From assembly GCA_937911865.1 (NCBI GenBank), contig CALDSK010000166.1, positions 47,276 to 111,275 of the forward strand: DNA of 64,000 bases, read 5' to 3'. Each line of letters starts with the position of its first letter. Position 1 is the stretch's first letter. The notes under the pieces were generated by a model that searched no databases, had not been told where the DNA came from, and was given only the letters and a program-made list of their open reading frames with translations. Position numbers and translations under genes: made by a program. Below are positions 25,904-34,023 of the stretch, one piece after another. Origin of the DNA: an uncultured Synechococcus sp. GTDB lineage: Bacteria; Cyanobacteriota; Cyanobacteriia; Phormidesmidales; Phormidesmidaceae.

Positions 25904-27363
25904 GTCAGCACCATCCAAAACAGCAGGGTTAACACCAGACTCATCGCCCCAATTAGGTGGTCAAACTGTTCTACGACACGAGAAACGCTCACACTTACGC
26001 GTTGAATAACGAAAAAGTAGATCAGCCAACCAATTGAAATAATCACAGCAGGTTTAGCAAAATTCTTCAGACTGTAGGCATCCGGGTACAAGCCATTTGC
26101 CAAGAAAAGACCACCGAGTAGCAGCCCTACCGCTAGCCAATATCCAGCAGACACTGTTTTCTGTTTGACCGTTTCCTTGCCATCGGTATCACTATCATGG
26201 CTAGCCCGAGGGATAAAAATCAGCTTCGCCATCGCAATAGCCGTACCAACCGTAGCAAAAATCAGTAAGTTAGACTGCCAGGGTAGCAGCGCCTCGCTCG
26301 TCAGCGTCTTTGCGCCAAAGCCAGCTAGCAAGGGCACACCCATCACTGAGCAGCCAGCGATCGCTAAAACCGCCCAACGAGAAACCGAGATAGGATTGTT
26401 CTTTAAGACCTTAAAATCGCGACTGTGCAGATTACCGGCCGTCAAAAAGAGCGCAGCTTTTGCCAGGCCATGGGTTAGCGCATAGAAGCCGCCCGCAGCT
26501 GGCGCAGCCAAAACAAATCCCAGCTGAGAAACCGTACTAAAGGCCAGCAACCGCTTAGTATCTTGGGCAAAAATAGCGAAACTAACGCCCAAAAGCGCGG
26601 TACTCACCCCAAATATGCGAACGGTCGGCGCTAGCTCGGGCATCATCATGGCGAACCGAATCAGCGGAAACACGCCCGCTTTCACAACAACGCCCGACAT
26701 CAAAGCCGAGACCGGCGTCTCAGCCTCAGCATGCGTAAGGGGAAGCCACAGCCCCGAAACAAAAATCCCGCCTTTAGAAAGCAGCCCCAGAAAAATCAGT
26801 GCGATCGCCTCTCTAGGCGCTCCACTTAAAGCAGTAAACGCAAAAGTACGACTGGACTGATACACCAGTACCGCGCCGAGCAAGTAAAACAGCATCGCGG
26901 TATTACTCACAAACAGATAGCGCAGGCCAACCCACACGGCGCGGTCCGTACGGGGATAGGTAATCAGCAAGAAAGCGGCTATCCCAATCACTTCTAAAGC
27001 GACATAAACGCTGATCAAATCGGCACAAATAAAGATTGAGTTCATACTGCCGTGCAGTATGATGGCCTGCGTGTAAAAGAACGCATTCTTCCCTGTCTGC
27101 CAGCAGTAGCAGATCACCGCAGCAGTCACAACAGCGTTCGTCAAAATGAAAAAGCCGCTGAGCTGATCGACTATCAACCTCACGCCAAAGCTATCGACCA
27201 AGCTTAGAACAATCGGGTCCGGGTTAAGGACGTGCCATAGCCCATAGACAACCGAGACCACTGAAACCACCAGGGTCAGCGCGCGGGCTAGCTGAGGCAA
27301 CAGGTAAATGCTGAAGCCTACAATCAGAGGAAGTGCAATCCAGGCAAGCGTCAGCGTCATCAT
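25900..27363 (-). CDS. mrpD: MrpD-like proton-translocating subunit (NuoL/M/N family)
   Basis: 487 residues, about 14 helices. Signature segments of the proton-conducting NADH-quinone oxidoreductase/Mrp family are seen: ALEVIGIAAFLLITYPR, GLLSKGGIFVSGLWLPLTHAEAETPVSALMSG (in parts LSKGGIFVSGLWLP and HAEAETPVSALMSG) and LAFSTVSQLGFVLAAPAAGG. A Lys in LLSKGG and Glu in ALEV are the expected channel residues. This is the only NuoL/M-like subunit of the operon. Start overlaps the mrpC stop. Confidence 0.92.
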   Translation of the reverse strand: MMTLTLAWIALPLIVGFSIYLLPQLARALTLVVSVVSVVYGLWHVLNPDPIVLSLVDSFGVRLIVDQLSGFFILTNAVVTAAVICYCWQTGKNAFFYTQAIILHGSMNSIFICADLISVYVALEVIGIAAFLLITYPRTDRAVWVGLRYLFVSNTAMLFYLLGAVLVYQSSRTFAFTALSGAPREAIALIFLGLLSKGGIFVSGLWLPLTHAEAETPVSALMSGVVVKAGVFPLIRFAMMMPELAPTVRIFGVSTALLGVSFAIFAQDTKRLLAFSTVSQLGFVLAAPAAGGFYALTHGLAKAALFLTAGNLHSRDFKVLKNNPISVSRWAVLAIAGCSVMGVPLLAGFGAKTLTSEALLPWQSNLLIFATVGTAIAMAKLIFIPRASHDSDTDGKETVKQKTVSAGYWLAVGLLLGGLFLANGLYPDAYSLKNFAKPAVIISIGWLIYFFVIQRVSVSVSRVVEQFDHLIGAMSLVLTLLFWMVLT

Positions 27364-27707
27364 GGCATATTGTTCCTCTCAATTTCGCGGCACTCTAGCG
27401 TGGGGTTATCGCGAGAGAGTTTCATCACCCCCACTAGCATCAGCGCTTGAATAGAAAAGCCAATAACAATCGCGGTTAAGATCACCGCCTGCGGCACCGG
27501 GTCGGCGTACTCTACCGGCCCCCTACTCTCAGGTGCGGCGATCGGTGTAAACAAACCTGTGTTAGCGGCCACCAAGACATAAAATCCGATGACACCCGTG
27601 CTCATGACATCCATAGCAAGGATTTTCATCATCAGGTTTTTCTTCAGGATGATGCCAAAAAAGCCACAGAGCACTGTGGCTAAAATGAACGCTTCTAAAA
27701 TAAACAT
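27360..27707 (-). CDS. mrpC: Na+/H+ antiporter subunit MrpC (NuoK-like)
   Basis: 115 residues from ATG at 27707; a TTG three codons upstream is possible. Three helices and the segments GIILKKNLMMKILAMDVMS and DPVPQAVILTAIVIGFSIQA match MnhC, homologous to NuoK. The DP.PQALILTAIVIG motif is almost invariant in MrpC. First gene of the operon; about 200 nt separate it from the upstream CPA2 antiporter. Confidence 0.92.
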   Translation of the reverse strand: MFILEAFILATVLCGFFGIILKKNLMMKILAMDVMSTGVIGFYVLVAANTGLFTPIAAPESRGPVEYADPVPQAVILTAIVIGFSIQALMLVGVMKLSRDNPTLECREIERNNMP

Positions 27708-27908
27708 AGAGGACAAGCAGCTTTAGAGACGTCTAGAAGGACACTGGGAAAATGTGATACATCACTCAGTATCCCATCTAGACGAGTGACTAAGAAATAG
27801 ATAAAGCAGGACTAGCAAAAAACAGCAGCGTCAAAAAATGAGCGTCAAAAGATAGAGCAAGCCAAGAGAATAGAGCAAAAGGAACAGAGCAAAAAGAATT
27901 AAGAGTCT

Positions 27909-29390
27909 CTATTCAACTGCACTTAGCGCAGCCTCTTCAGCCGCAGACAGCTCTTCTGCCAGCTCTTCTGGCTCGTCTAGAACCAGCTGTAGCAAAGGCG
28001 GTGCCAAAAAGGTCGTCAGAATCACCATTACAATGATGGCCGCTTCTAAAGGCTTGTCTAAAACGCCGCTAGCTGAGCCTATACCGGCAAACACCAGACC
28101 TACTTCCCCGCGAGGGACCATCCCCACACCAATTGCCAGACGATTAATACCAGGCTGACCAAACACCGCCCAGCCAGTGACGACCTTACCAATAATAGCC
28201 ACCACAATTAAGAACGCTGCGATGATTAAACCTGCGCGGTTCTCAGCAACAGCTGGATTCAAAACGCCTAAATCAGCTTTGGCACCCACGGTGACAAAAA
28301 AGATCGGGACGAGGAAGTCAGCGATGGGCATCACCTGCTGGTCTAGCTCCTTGCGCTTATCGGTTTCGTCTAGCACCAGGCCAGCGGCAAAAGCGCCCAA
28401 GATAGCCTCTAAGTGAATCACGTTGGCAAGAAACGCCATCACAAAGGCAAAGGTAATTGCTGGAATGAGCAGAGCGCCTCTAGTTTGAAGCTTCTCTGCG
28501 ATCGCTACAAAGCTCTGATTGAAAAACTTACCTAGCAGAATCGAACCCAGCAAAAAGACCGTAGCACTCACAATCAGATAGGCCACATTGAGCAAGTCCA
28601 CCTCACCCGTTTTAGCCAGCCCGGCGACAACTGCTAGCACAATAATGCCCAGCACATCGTCAATCACCGCCGCGCCTACAATAATCTGGCCTTCAGTAGA
28701 CTTTAGATGCCCCAGCTCTGACAGCACCTTAGAGGTAATGCCAATGCTGGTCGCCGTCAGCGCCGCCCCGGCAAAAATCGCCGGTATCACCGGTGAATGA
28801 AACAGCATTACCAGGCCCACAGTTCCTAGCAAAAACGGAGCCGCAACGCCGACAATCGCTACGATAGCGGCCTGATAACCAACCTTAGAAAGCTCTCTTA
28901 GGTCTGACTCTAGGCCAATCTCAAATAATAAAATAATGACGCCCAGCTCAGCGAGAACAGAAATTACCTCGCTCTGGCTTTGAAAAATGTGTTCAACAGC
29001 AGCGGCATCAAGTCCGCCTAGCGATTGCAAGACGTTCATAATTGATGAATCACTCGCGATCGCACCCGTCTCTGGAAATACCAGCAGATGAAACACAGAA
29101 ATACCGACAAACACACCACCAACAAGCTCTCCTAATACCGGTGGTAGGTTCAACCGCTTAGATAGCTCACCGCCCAGCTTACTCGCCGCATAAATTACTA
29201 CCAGCGTAAAGAGAACGCCAGCCAACACCCAAGAACCATATTCTGATTCGGGTGTAGTAGCTAACACAGGAGAAATCAGATGGAGAGAAACTCCATCTAT
29301 CAAAGCCGAAAAAGGCAGAGCCGGAAAAGACAGAGCCGGAAAGGGCAGAGTTGACAAAAATGATAGAGAAGAGAAGACAGGATCAATCAT
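27909..29390 (-). CDS. Cation:proton antiporter, CPA2 family (NhaS/Kef type)
   Basis: 493 residues from ATG at 29390; a GTG two codons upstream is an alternative. The Na_H_Exchanger fold is clear: GELVGGVFVGISVF, LLFEIGLESDLREL, GAAVIDDVLGIIVLAVVAGLA (in parts GAAVIDDVLG), and LEAILGAFAAGLVLDET. The double Asp of VIDDVLG is the ion-binding pair. About 12 helices. The N-terminus has a Leu/Pro/Phe-rich repeat (LSFPALPFSAL). It resembles thylakoid NhaS3-type antiporters, but I cannot assign the paralogue. Same strand as mrp, so Na+/pH homeostasis genes are grouped. Confidence 0.92.
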   Translation of the reverse strand: MIDPVFSSLSFLSTLPFPALSFPALPFSALIDGVSLHLISPVLATTPESEYGSWVLAGVLFTLVVIYAASKLGGELSKRLNLPPVLGELVGGVFVGISVFHLLVFPETGAIASDSSIMNVLQSLGGLDAAAVEHIFQSQSEVISVLAELGVIILLFEIGLESDLRELSKVGYQAAIVAIVGVAAPFLLGTVGLVMLFHSPVIPAIFAGAALTATSIGITSKVLSELGHLKSTEGQIIVGAAVIDDVLGIIVLAVVAGLAKTGEVDLLNVAYLIVSATVFLLGSILLGKFFNQSFVAIAEKLQTRGALLIPAITFAFVMAFLANVIHLEAILGAFAAGLVLDETDKRKELDQQVMPIADFLVPIFFVTVGAKADLGVLNPAVAENRAGLIIAAFLIVVAIIGKVVTGWAVFGQPGINRLAIGVGMVPRGEVGLVFAGIGSASGVLDKPLEAAIIVMVILTTFLAPPLLQLVLDEPEELAEELSAAEEAALSAVE

Positions 29391-29919
29391 TGGCACCGTC
29401 GCAAATCGCCTCCAAAACGTAGATTTAAAACAGAAATAAATAGAACAGAAATGACTAAAGCAAGAGAGTTAAAAGCGAGATCATCAGGACGACATATGCA
29501 ACTCAAATCAGCTGAACACAAGGCGCTTCAGCATCAAAGAGAGCAACTGCAAAGGGAGCAACAGGGAATAAAGACTCGTCGAAGAGATCCAGTCCCTACA
29601 ACTAATCCCTAGCTCTAGCTCGAAGCTCACAAGACCACAGCAGACTGAATTTTATGAGTAAGATGCATGTTAAACCTCCGATAGATGGATATTAAAAGCT
29701 TGTTAAAGAGCAATTTTTTGCAAGTGATAAGTCCAAAGGAATAAAAACCTAGATAGACTAAAGTCAATCGCAGTTAATTTCTCATTGATATAAGTCTATA
29801 CTAGTTTCGGCACAAAATTACGTACTTTTTTTAAGATCTGCAATAGGAAAGAGAAGCAGAGCTTATTACTAGCCCTTTGTAGCGATATAAGTCCATCTGT
29901 ACGAAGCAGAAGCAAATCA

Positions 29920-29951
29920 CCAATGAGCTCATATCGCCAATGAGCTCATAT
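29920..29951. repeat. Direct repeat CCAATGAGCTCATAT, two copies
   Basis: Two identical 15-nt copies (29920-29934 and 29937-29951), 17-nt period. Each is centred on the palindrome GAGCTC, so an operator-like role is conceivable but unsupported. Confidence 0.8.
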
Positions 29952-30017
29952 AGATGCTGCTTATAGGGTGTCTATACGTAGGTCATTCGACACTGAAATC
30001 ACATCGTATAAGCAACT

Positions 30018-30067
30018 AAAAATAGGCAGGCATCACCTTCTCGATAGTGTGATACCTGCCTATTTTT
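30018..30067. terminator. Strong intrinsic terminator after the coiled-coil membrane protein gene
   Basis: 19-nt arms (30018-30036 and 30049-30067, core AATAGGCAGGCATCAC) pair with a single mismatch around a 12-nt loop. A-run on one side and T-run on the other make it functional in both directions. It lies 27 nt past the minus-strand stop. Confidence 0.88.
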
Positions 30068-30093
30068 GGTTGCCAGCGGGCTGAGCAGCGACT

Positions 30094-32481
30094 CTAGCTC
30101 AGCTGCTTAGGCAGCCCCTGATCGAGAGTTCCTAATGCATTCTTAGCTAATCGCTCGCTGAATCCTACAAAAAATCCCACGAACAAAATGGTGTAAAACT
30201 CTTGAGTGTCGAGTTTACCTAACGGTCCGCTAATACGCTGCGAAGCACTGCCATCATCCGAGTTACTGCTTTCTTCTCCCTGAGACCAAGAGGACTCTTG
30301 AATAGAAATTTCTTCCGGAATAATTTTAATCACCTCAACAACCTCTGTACTCAAAATTGCCAAAGCAATCACGCCAAAGGTTGCCCCGATTAGCGGTTGA
30401 AAAAGCCCTAAGAAAAAAGGCGATGTCAGCTCTATATCATCACGCTTCAGGGCATTGAGTCGGAGCAAAATGCTAATGATACTGCCTAGTGCGCCAGCGA
30501 ACAGCGCCAACAGAATACGCTGAATATGCTCAATCAAAGGTTCATTTTGAGACCATGAAAATAAATTCCTGGTTGATCTAATCCAAAAATCATCCAACCA
30601 GCTATGCTGCTCTAATTGAGCAGGGACTCCGGTAATCAAAGACTGAATAATTTTTTCTTTTTGTGAGTTAGAAAGCATCTCAGAGTCAGCATCATCCAAT
30701 AAGCGAAGCACTGTTGCAAGTAAAACGCCATCTTCTCTTACGGCTTGGAGCGTACGCTGGTCTTGTAATGTAGCCTCAATCACATTAATAAGAGATGAAG
30801 AGTTAAGAGATGAAAAGTCATCTCCCTGTGCCTGCGAATCCAACTCTAGCTGTTCTATTTTCTCAAACACCGCTTGAATCGAACCTGCGCTAATGCTTTC
30901 AGCAGCAGTGGTTTGAGTTATCGCCAGTAAATTAGCAATCTCTTGAGTCGTGGCGATGTTTGTTTGAACGCTGTTCTCTCTCAAACGGTCTAGCTCACTC
31001 CTCAAGCTTTCGCGTCTGATGATACTCGTTTGAAGAACAGCGATTTTCTTTCTGAGTCCTGTTTCTAATTCCGCGCTACCTTCTGTTGCACTGGCTGGCT
31101 GTACATTATCTATTTGTGCATTTCCTCCCTGTACATTTCCTGCTTCTACAATTTCTTCTACTGCGCTTTCTATTTCTACATTTTCTGTTTCTACATCTGA
31201 GGCATTTTCTTGAGCATTAATTGCACTTGCACAACTGCTAACGTTATTGCTCGTCAATGGATTGCGAAATAAGACTTCACATGACTGAATATTCAGCTGG
31301 CTCACCCCTGGGGAAATATCATCCCATATGAATTCAATAAATGCCTCGTTCATCAAAATGCTTTCATTCATCTTTTGCTGAAGCTCGGCTGAATAATCAG
31401 CTAGCACTTTTTGCACCCTATTCGCGGTTTCAGTCTGACTTCGGTTCTCTTCTTTTATTTCATTTTTGATCTGTGTAGGCGTAATCAGCCCGATTAATAC
31501 GGCACCTGCAGTTATTAACAGATTAGTAGCGACCAAAATTACCAAGAAAGCAATGAAAGTAGACGATAATCCTAAAATGACTTTTGCCCGGGTATTACTC
31601 TGGTTGTCATCGTGCCGATGCAAAACACCTTTAATAAAACGAGGAATATCGTGAGAGCGATTAATTAACCAGCCTATCCCTAAAATACTCTCCTGCCTAT
31701 GTAGATTTCGACTAACGGCTACTTCGGTTTTTCTAATTAAGTGCAACGAGCTTTCTGTACCCGTCTCAACATCTTGAATAGCTCTTTCTATCCCCTCAAG
31801 CTCTGGCAGAAGAATTTCCTGAATAGATCTTGGCCACAGTCGAGAGCTGATAATTCCAAAGAATCGTCTCTTATAGGCTTGCAAGTGAATTCGACGCAGT
31901 AAAAGCTGTAGCTGATTTAGCTCTCGCTCAATGGTAGGACGAGAATTTTTCTGTAAGCAGAAAAGATGATATTGAACAGCAGCAATGGTTTCCTGCAAAC
32001 CAGATGAATTAACTTCAAGGTCTTCTTCTGCAAATATCAACTGCTTGTTGATAATCTCTAAAATCTTTGTAAGAGTATCGCCTGAGCGAAAAGCAGTCGA
32101 TAGAGAGACATCTTCAGATACGTTACCTTCCTCCGCCGAACGCAGAGGCTCTAGAATATTTGCAATTTCACTCAAGATTGTGTCAATTGCTGGTCGCTCG
32201 GCGATTACGTCCTGTTGCAACTGGAGTTTTTTAGCGCTGTCAGCTTCACCCTCTCGCAGCCTGTTGAGAAAAGAATCAAAGTTATCCTCAAGAATATCGA
32301 GATATTTTTTAAGCTGAAACAGCTGATAATAGACAAATGTTGTATTGCTTTTCCTCAGCTTCTTTTGCTTTTGGTCAATGGCATTGCTAACTTCTTTGAT
32401 CTTTTCTTCAATGACTGTCCAACCCTGAGAACGATTTTCGCGGTAGTTCTGTAGCCAGGATTGCTGATTTTGATTTTCCAT
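30094..32481 (-). CDS. Large coiled-coil membrane protein of unknown function
   Basis: 795 residues from ATG at 32481, preceded by AGGAAT; an upstream in-frame TTG at 32517 has no such site. The first 300 residues are helical and charged, with coiled-coil character. A long hydrophobic segment follows (about 303-336, VILGLSSTFIAFLVILVATN), then an acidic region with repeated Val/Glu/Asn-rich stretches (about 420-470). Three more helices lie near 657-676, 689-713 and 756-772 (FYTILFVGFFVGFSERLAKN). No enzyme motif or family recognised. No HIP1 octamer occurs in this gene, unlike its neighbour. It is divergent from the small paralogues and the giant gene and may be their membrane partner. Confidence 0.8.
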   Translation of the reverse strand: MENQNQQSWLQNYRENRSQGWTVIEEKIKEVSNAIDQKQKKLRKSNTTFVYYQLFQLKKYLDILEDNFDSFLNRLREGEADSAKKLQLQQDVIAERPAIDTILSEIANILEPLRSAEEGNVSEDVSLSTAFRSGDTLTKILEIINKQLIFAEEDLEVNSSGLQETIAAVQYHLFCLQKNSRPTIERELNQLQLLLRRIHLQAYKRRFFGIISSRLWPRSIQEILLPELEGIERAIQDVETGTESSLHLIRKTEVAVSRNLHRQESILGIGWLINRSHDIPRFIKGVLHRHDDNQSNTRAKVILGLSSTFIAFLVILVATNLLITAGAVLIGLITPTQIKNEIKEENRSQTETANRVQKVLADYSAELQQKMNESILMNEAFIEFIWDDISPGVSQLNIQSCEVLFRNPLTSNNVSSCASAINAQENASDVETENVEIESAVEEIVEAGNVQGGNAQIDNVQPASATEGSAELETGLRKKIAVLQTSIIRRESLRSELDRLRENSVQTNIATTQEIANLLAITQTTAAESISAGSIQAVFEKIEQLELDSQAQGDDFSSLNSSSLINVIEATLQDQRTLQAVREDGVLLATVLRLLDDADSEMLSNSQKEKIIQSLITGVPAQLEQHSWLDDFWIRSTRNLFSWSQNEPLIEHIQRILLALFAGALGSIISILLRLNALKRDDIELTSPFFLGLFQPLIGATFGVIALAILSTEVVEVIKIIPEEISIQESSWSQGEESSNSDDGSASQRISGPLGKLDTQEFYTILFVGFFVGFSERLAKNALGTLDQGLPKQLS

Positions 32482-32843
32482 GCCGTTATTCCTGGTTTTC
32501 GTGCTCCTGGTTTTCAATAGTGCTGAACAATAGTGCTGAAAGAGTATTGAAAGAAACGCTCGTAGTACTGAGCTTATAATACTGAGCTTATAGTACTGAT
32601 AAACAGAGCTTTTAAACAGAGCTTTTTTTCAATATTTTGTCGATTTTCTCTTCGTTTTATTACACAAGAGCAGGAACGTGCAAAAACAGCACCTTTGTAG
32701 AAGAGCTGCGATCGCTCACCGTGATATTACTTGACTAAGCAGCCCACAAATAGAGTGCTTAACCGGGGTCGTTTATCCATAACCGGCCCTAGATTGATAA
32801 TTTTTGACCCAGCTATTTATGTGAAATTTATAGAGGTAGCTTC
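32482..32843. other. Divergent control region with three short tandem duplications
   Basis: 362 nt between divergent starts. Three separate perfect tandem pairs lie within 115 nt: CAATAGTGCTGAA at 32515 and 32528, ACTGAGCTTATA at 32567 and 32581, AAACAGAGCTTTT at 32601 and 32614. One HIP1 octamer lies near 32708. AGAGGT precedes the ATG at 32844. Promoters for both sides should be here. Confidence 0.65.
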
Positions 32844-33326
32844 ATGAGTGATGTTTGGACAACCGGATATTCCGGGCCCATCAAAATCACTACGTTTGTT
32901 CGAGACGAACGTGAAATTGATATTGACGACCGAGAAGCCCAGCTCACAGTGCGACTTGAGCTTCTAGACACCCTACCCTTTGCACTGCAAGCGGAAGATT
33001 TAGTTGTAACGTTGAAGTTTGATTTTTCAGAAACAGGGAACAAGTCAGACTCTATTACCCTTGGCGGACAGTCAAAAGGGCCCTTTGAGCTAATCAAGCT
33101 CGCCGATAGTGTTACTTTGCCCGCAGGCGCAGCAGAAGAACGCTCTATCACTATTCGTACAGGGGTATTTAGCAAAACGCCTCCTGATAGAAATACTAAG
33201 CCCGCTAGACCTGGCCGCAAAGATATCGATGTCGATCTCTCTTATACGCTGGCATCGGTAAACCCTGCCGGGACGCAGAAGATTGAGCGCGATCTCACCA
33301 TGCAATTTGTTATCGCAAAAGATTAA
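32844..33326 (+). CDS. Small beta-rich protein A with REIDIDDREA motif, unknown family
   Basis: 160 residues, no signal peptide, no membrane helix, no cysteine. The motif REIDIDDREA lies at about 23-32, followed by alternating hydrophobic/polar strands (LTVRLELL, DLVVTLKFDF, RSITIRTGVFS, IDVDLSYTL). It aligns along its length with the next gene product, with matching endings MQFVIAKD and LIFFVAED, so the two arose by tandem duplication. No family recognised. The strand-rich profile suggests a beta-sandwich. It is first in a same-strand run with protein B (12 nt gap) and the giant protein. Confidence 0.8.
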   Translation: MSDVWTTGYSGPIKITTFVRDEREIDIDDREAQLTVRLELLDTLPFALQAEDLVVTLKFDFSETGNKSDSITLGGQSKGPFELIKLADSVTLPAGAAEERSITIRTGVFSKTPPDRNTKPARPGRKDIDVDLSYTLASVNPAGTQKIERDLTMQFVIAKD

Positions 33327-33338
33327 GGAGAGGCACCA

Positions 33339-33869
33339 ATGACAGATACCATTGACTTGCATGACGATACGGAAAGATACAACACTGTTGGATGGGAAGC
33401 AGATGGCCTGTTTCGCCTGACAACCCAGCTAGTAGCCGGACCTGGGAAAAGTGCTCACGAACGCGAAATCGACATTGATGACCGAGAAGCCTACCTGCTC
33501 ATTACGCTAGAAATGGCCTCTGCTGCTAGCTTTCAGTGGAAAGCTACTAACGTAGAGCTCGATCTCATCGTGGATAGTACTGGCGAGAATACCAGTATTG
33601 CAATTGAAGGTACGACCAACGGAACGGTGCCCTTAGTACAGCCGGTACAACTGCCAGAACAGCCGCCAGAGATCTTTCCAGGCGGTGCACTTTACTTCAC
33701 TGTCAAAGTTGAAACAGGTCTATTTTCGAGTCCTACACTGTCTAATCAATCAGCGAAGGCCGGTGTCAAAAATTTTCCGGTGAAGCTGAAATACGATCTA
33801 GAGCCTCTCGTTGGTCCACCACGGCAACAGACGGAAGGGCAGCTAATCTTCTTCGTGGCTGAAGACTAA
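33339..33869 (+). CDS. Small beta-rich protein B with REIDIDDREA motif, paralogue of A
   Basis: 176 residues. A strong ribosome-binding site (AAGGAG) lies just before the ATG, 12 nt after gene A. The motif REIDIDDREA recurs at about 43-52, with LITLEM and YFTVKVETGLFSS matching A's RLELL and SITIRTGVFSK. No signal peptide, cysteine or helix. The proteins have diverged to perhaps 30% identity except at the motif, where even the codons stay similar. Function unknown; tight spacing to A and orientation toward the giant gene suggest one transcript and a joint role. Confidence 0.8.
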   Translation: MTDTIDLHDDTERYNTVGWEADGLFRLTTQLVAGPGKSAHEREIDIDDREAYLLITLEMASAASFQWKATNVELDLIVDSTGENTSIAIEGTTNGTVPLVQPVQLPEQPPEIFPGGALYFTVKVETGLFSSPTLSNQSAKAGVKNFPVKLKYDLEPLVGPPRQQTEGQLIFFVAED

Positions 33870-34023
33870 GCAGCCAGCTTACATCTGATGACTCATTCGT
33901 AACAGGAAATTGAGCCTGGTACAGTCTTTTGTTCCGGCTTTCTATTTCTTCGACTCTCTGTTTTCGAGGCTTTCTACAGCGTCGGTCAGGTTTTGGTTTT
34001 AAATTTCAGCTTGTGAGATACCT

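Larger units (their letters stand above)
29391..30093. other. Intergenic region upstream of the CPA2 antiporter gene
   Basis: About 700 nt without a convincing gene, AT-rich from 29690 to 30000. It contains a 15-nt direct repeat with a 17-nt period (29920 and 29937, each with the palindrome GAGCTC) and the terminator of the neighbouring gene. It should hold the antiporter promoter near its left end. Confidence 0.5.
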
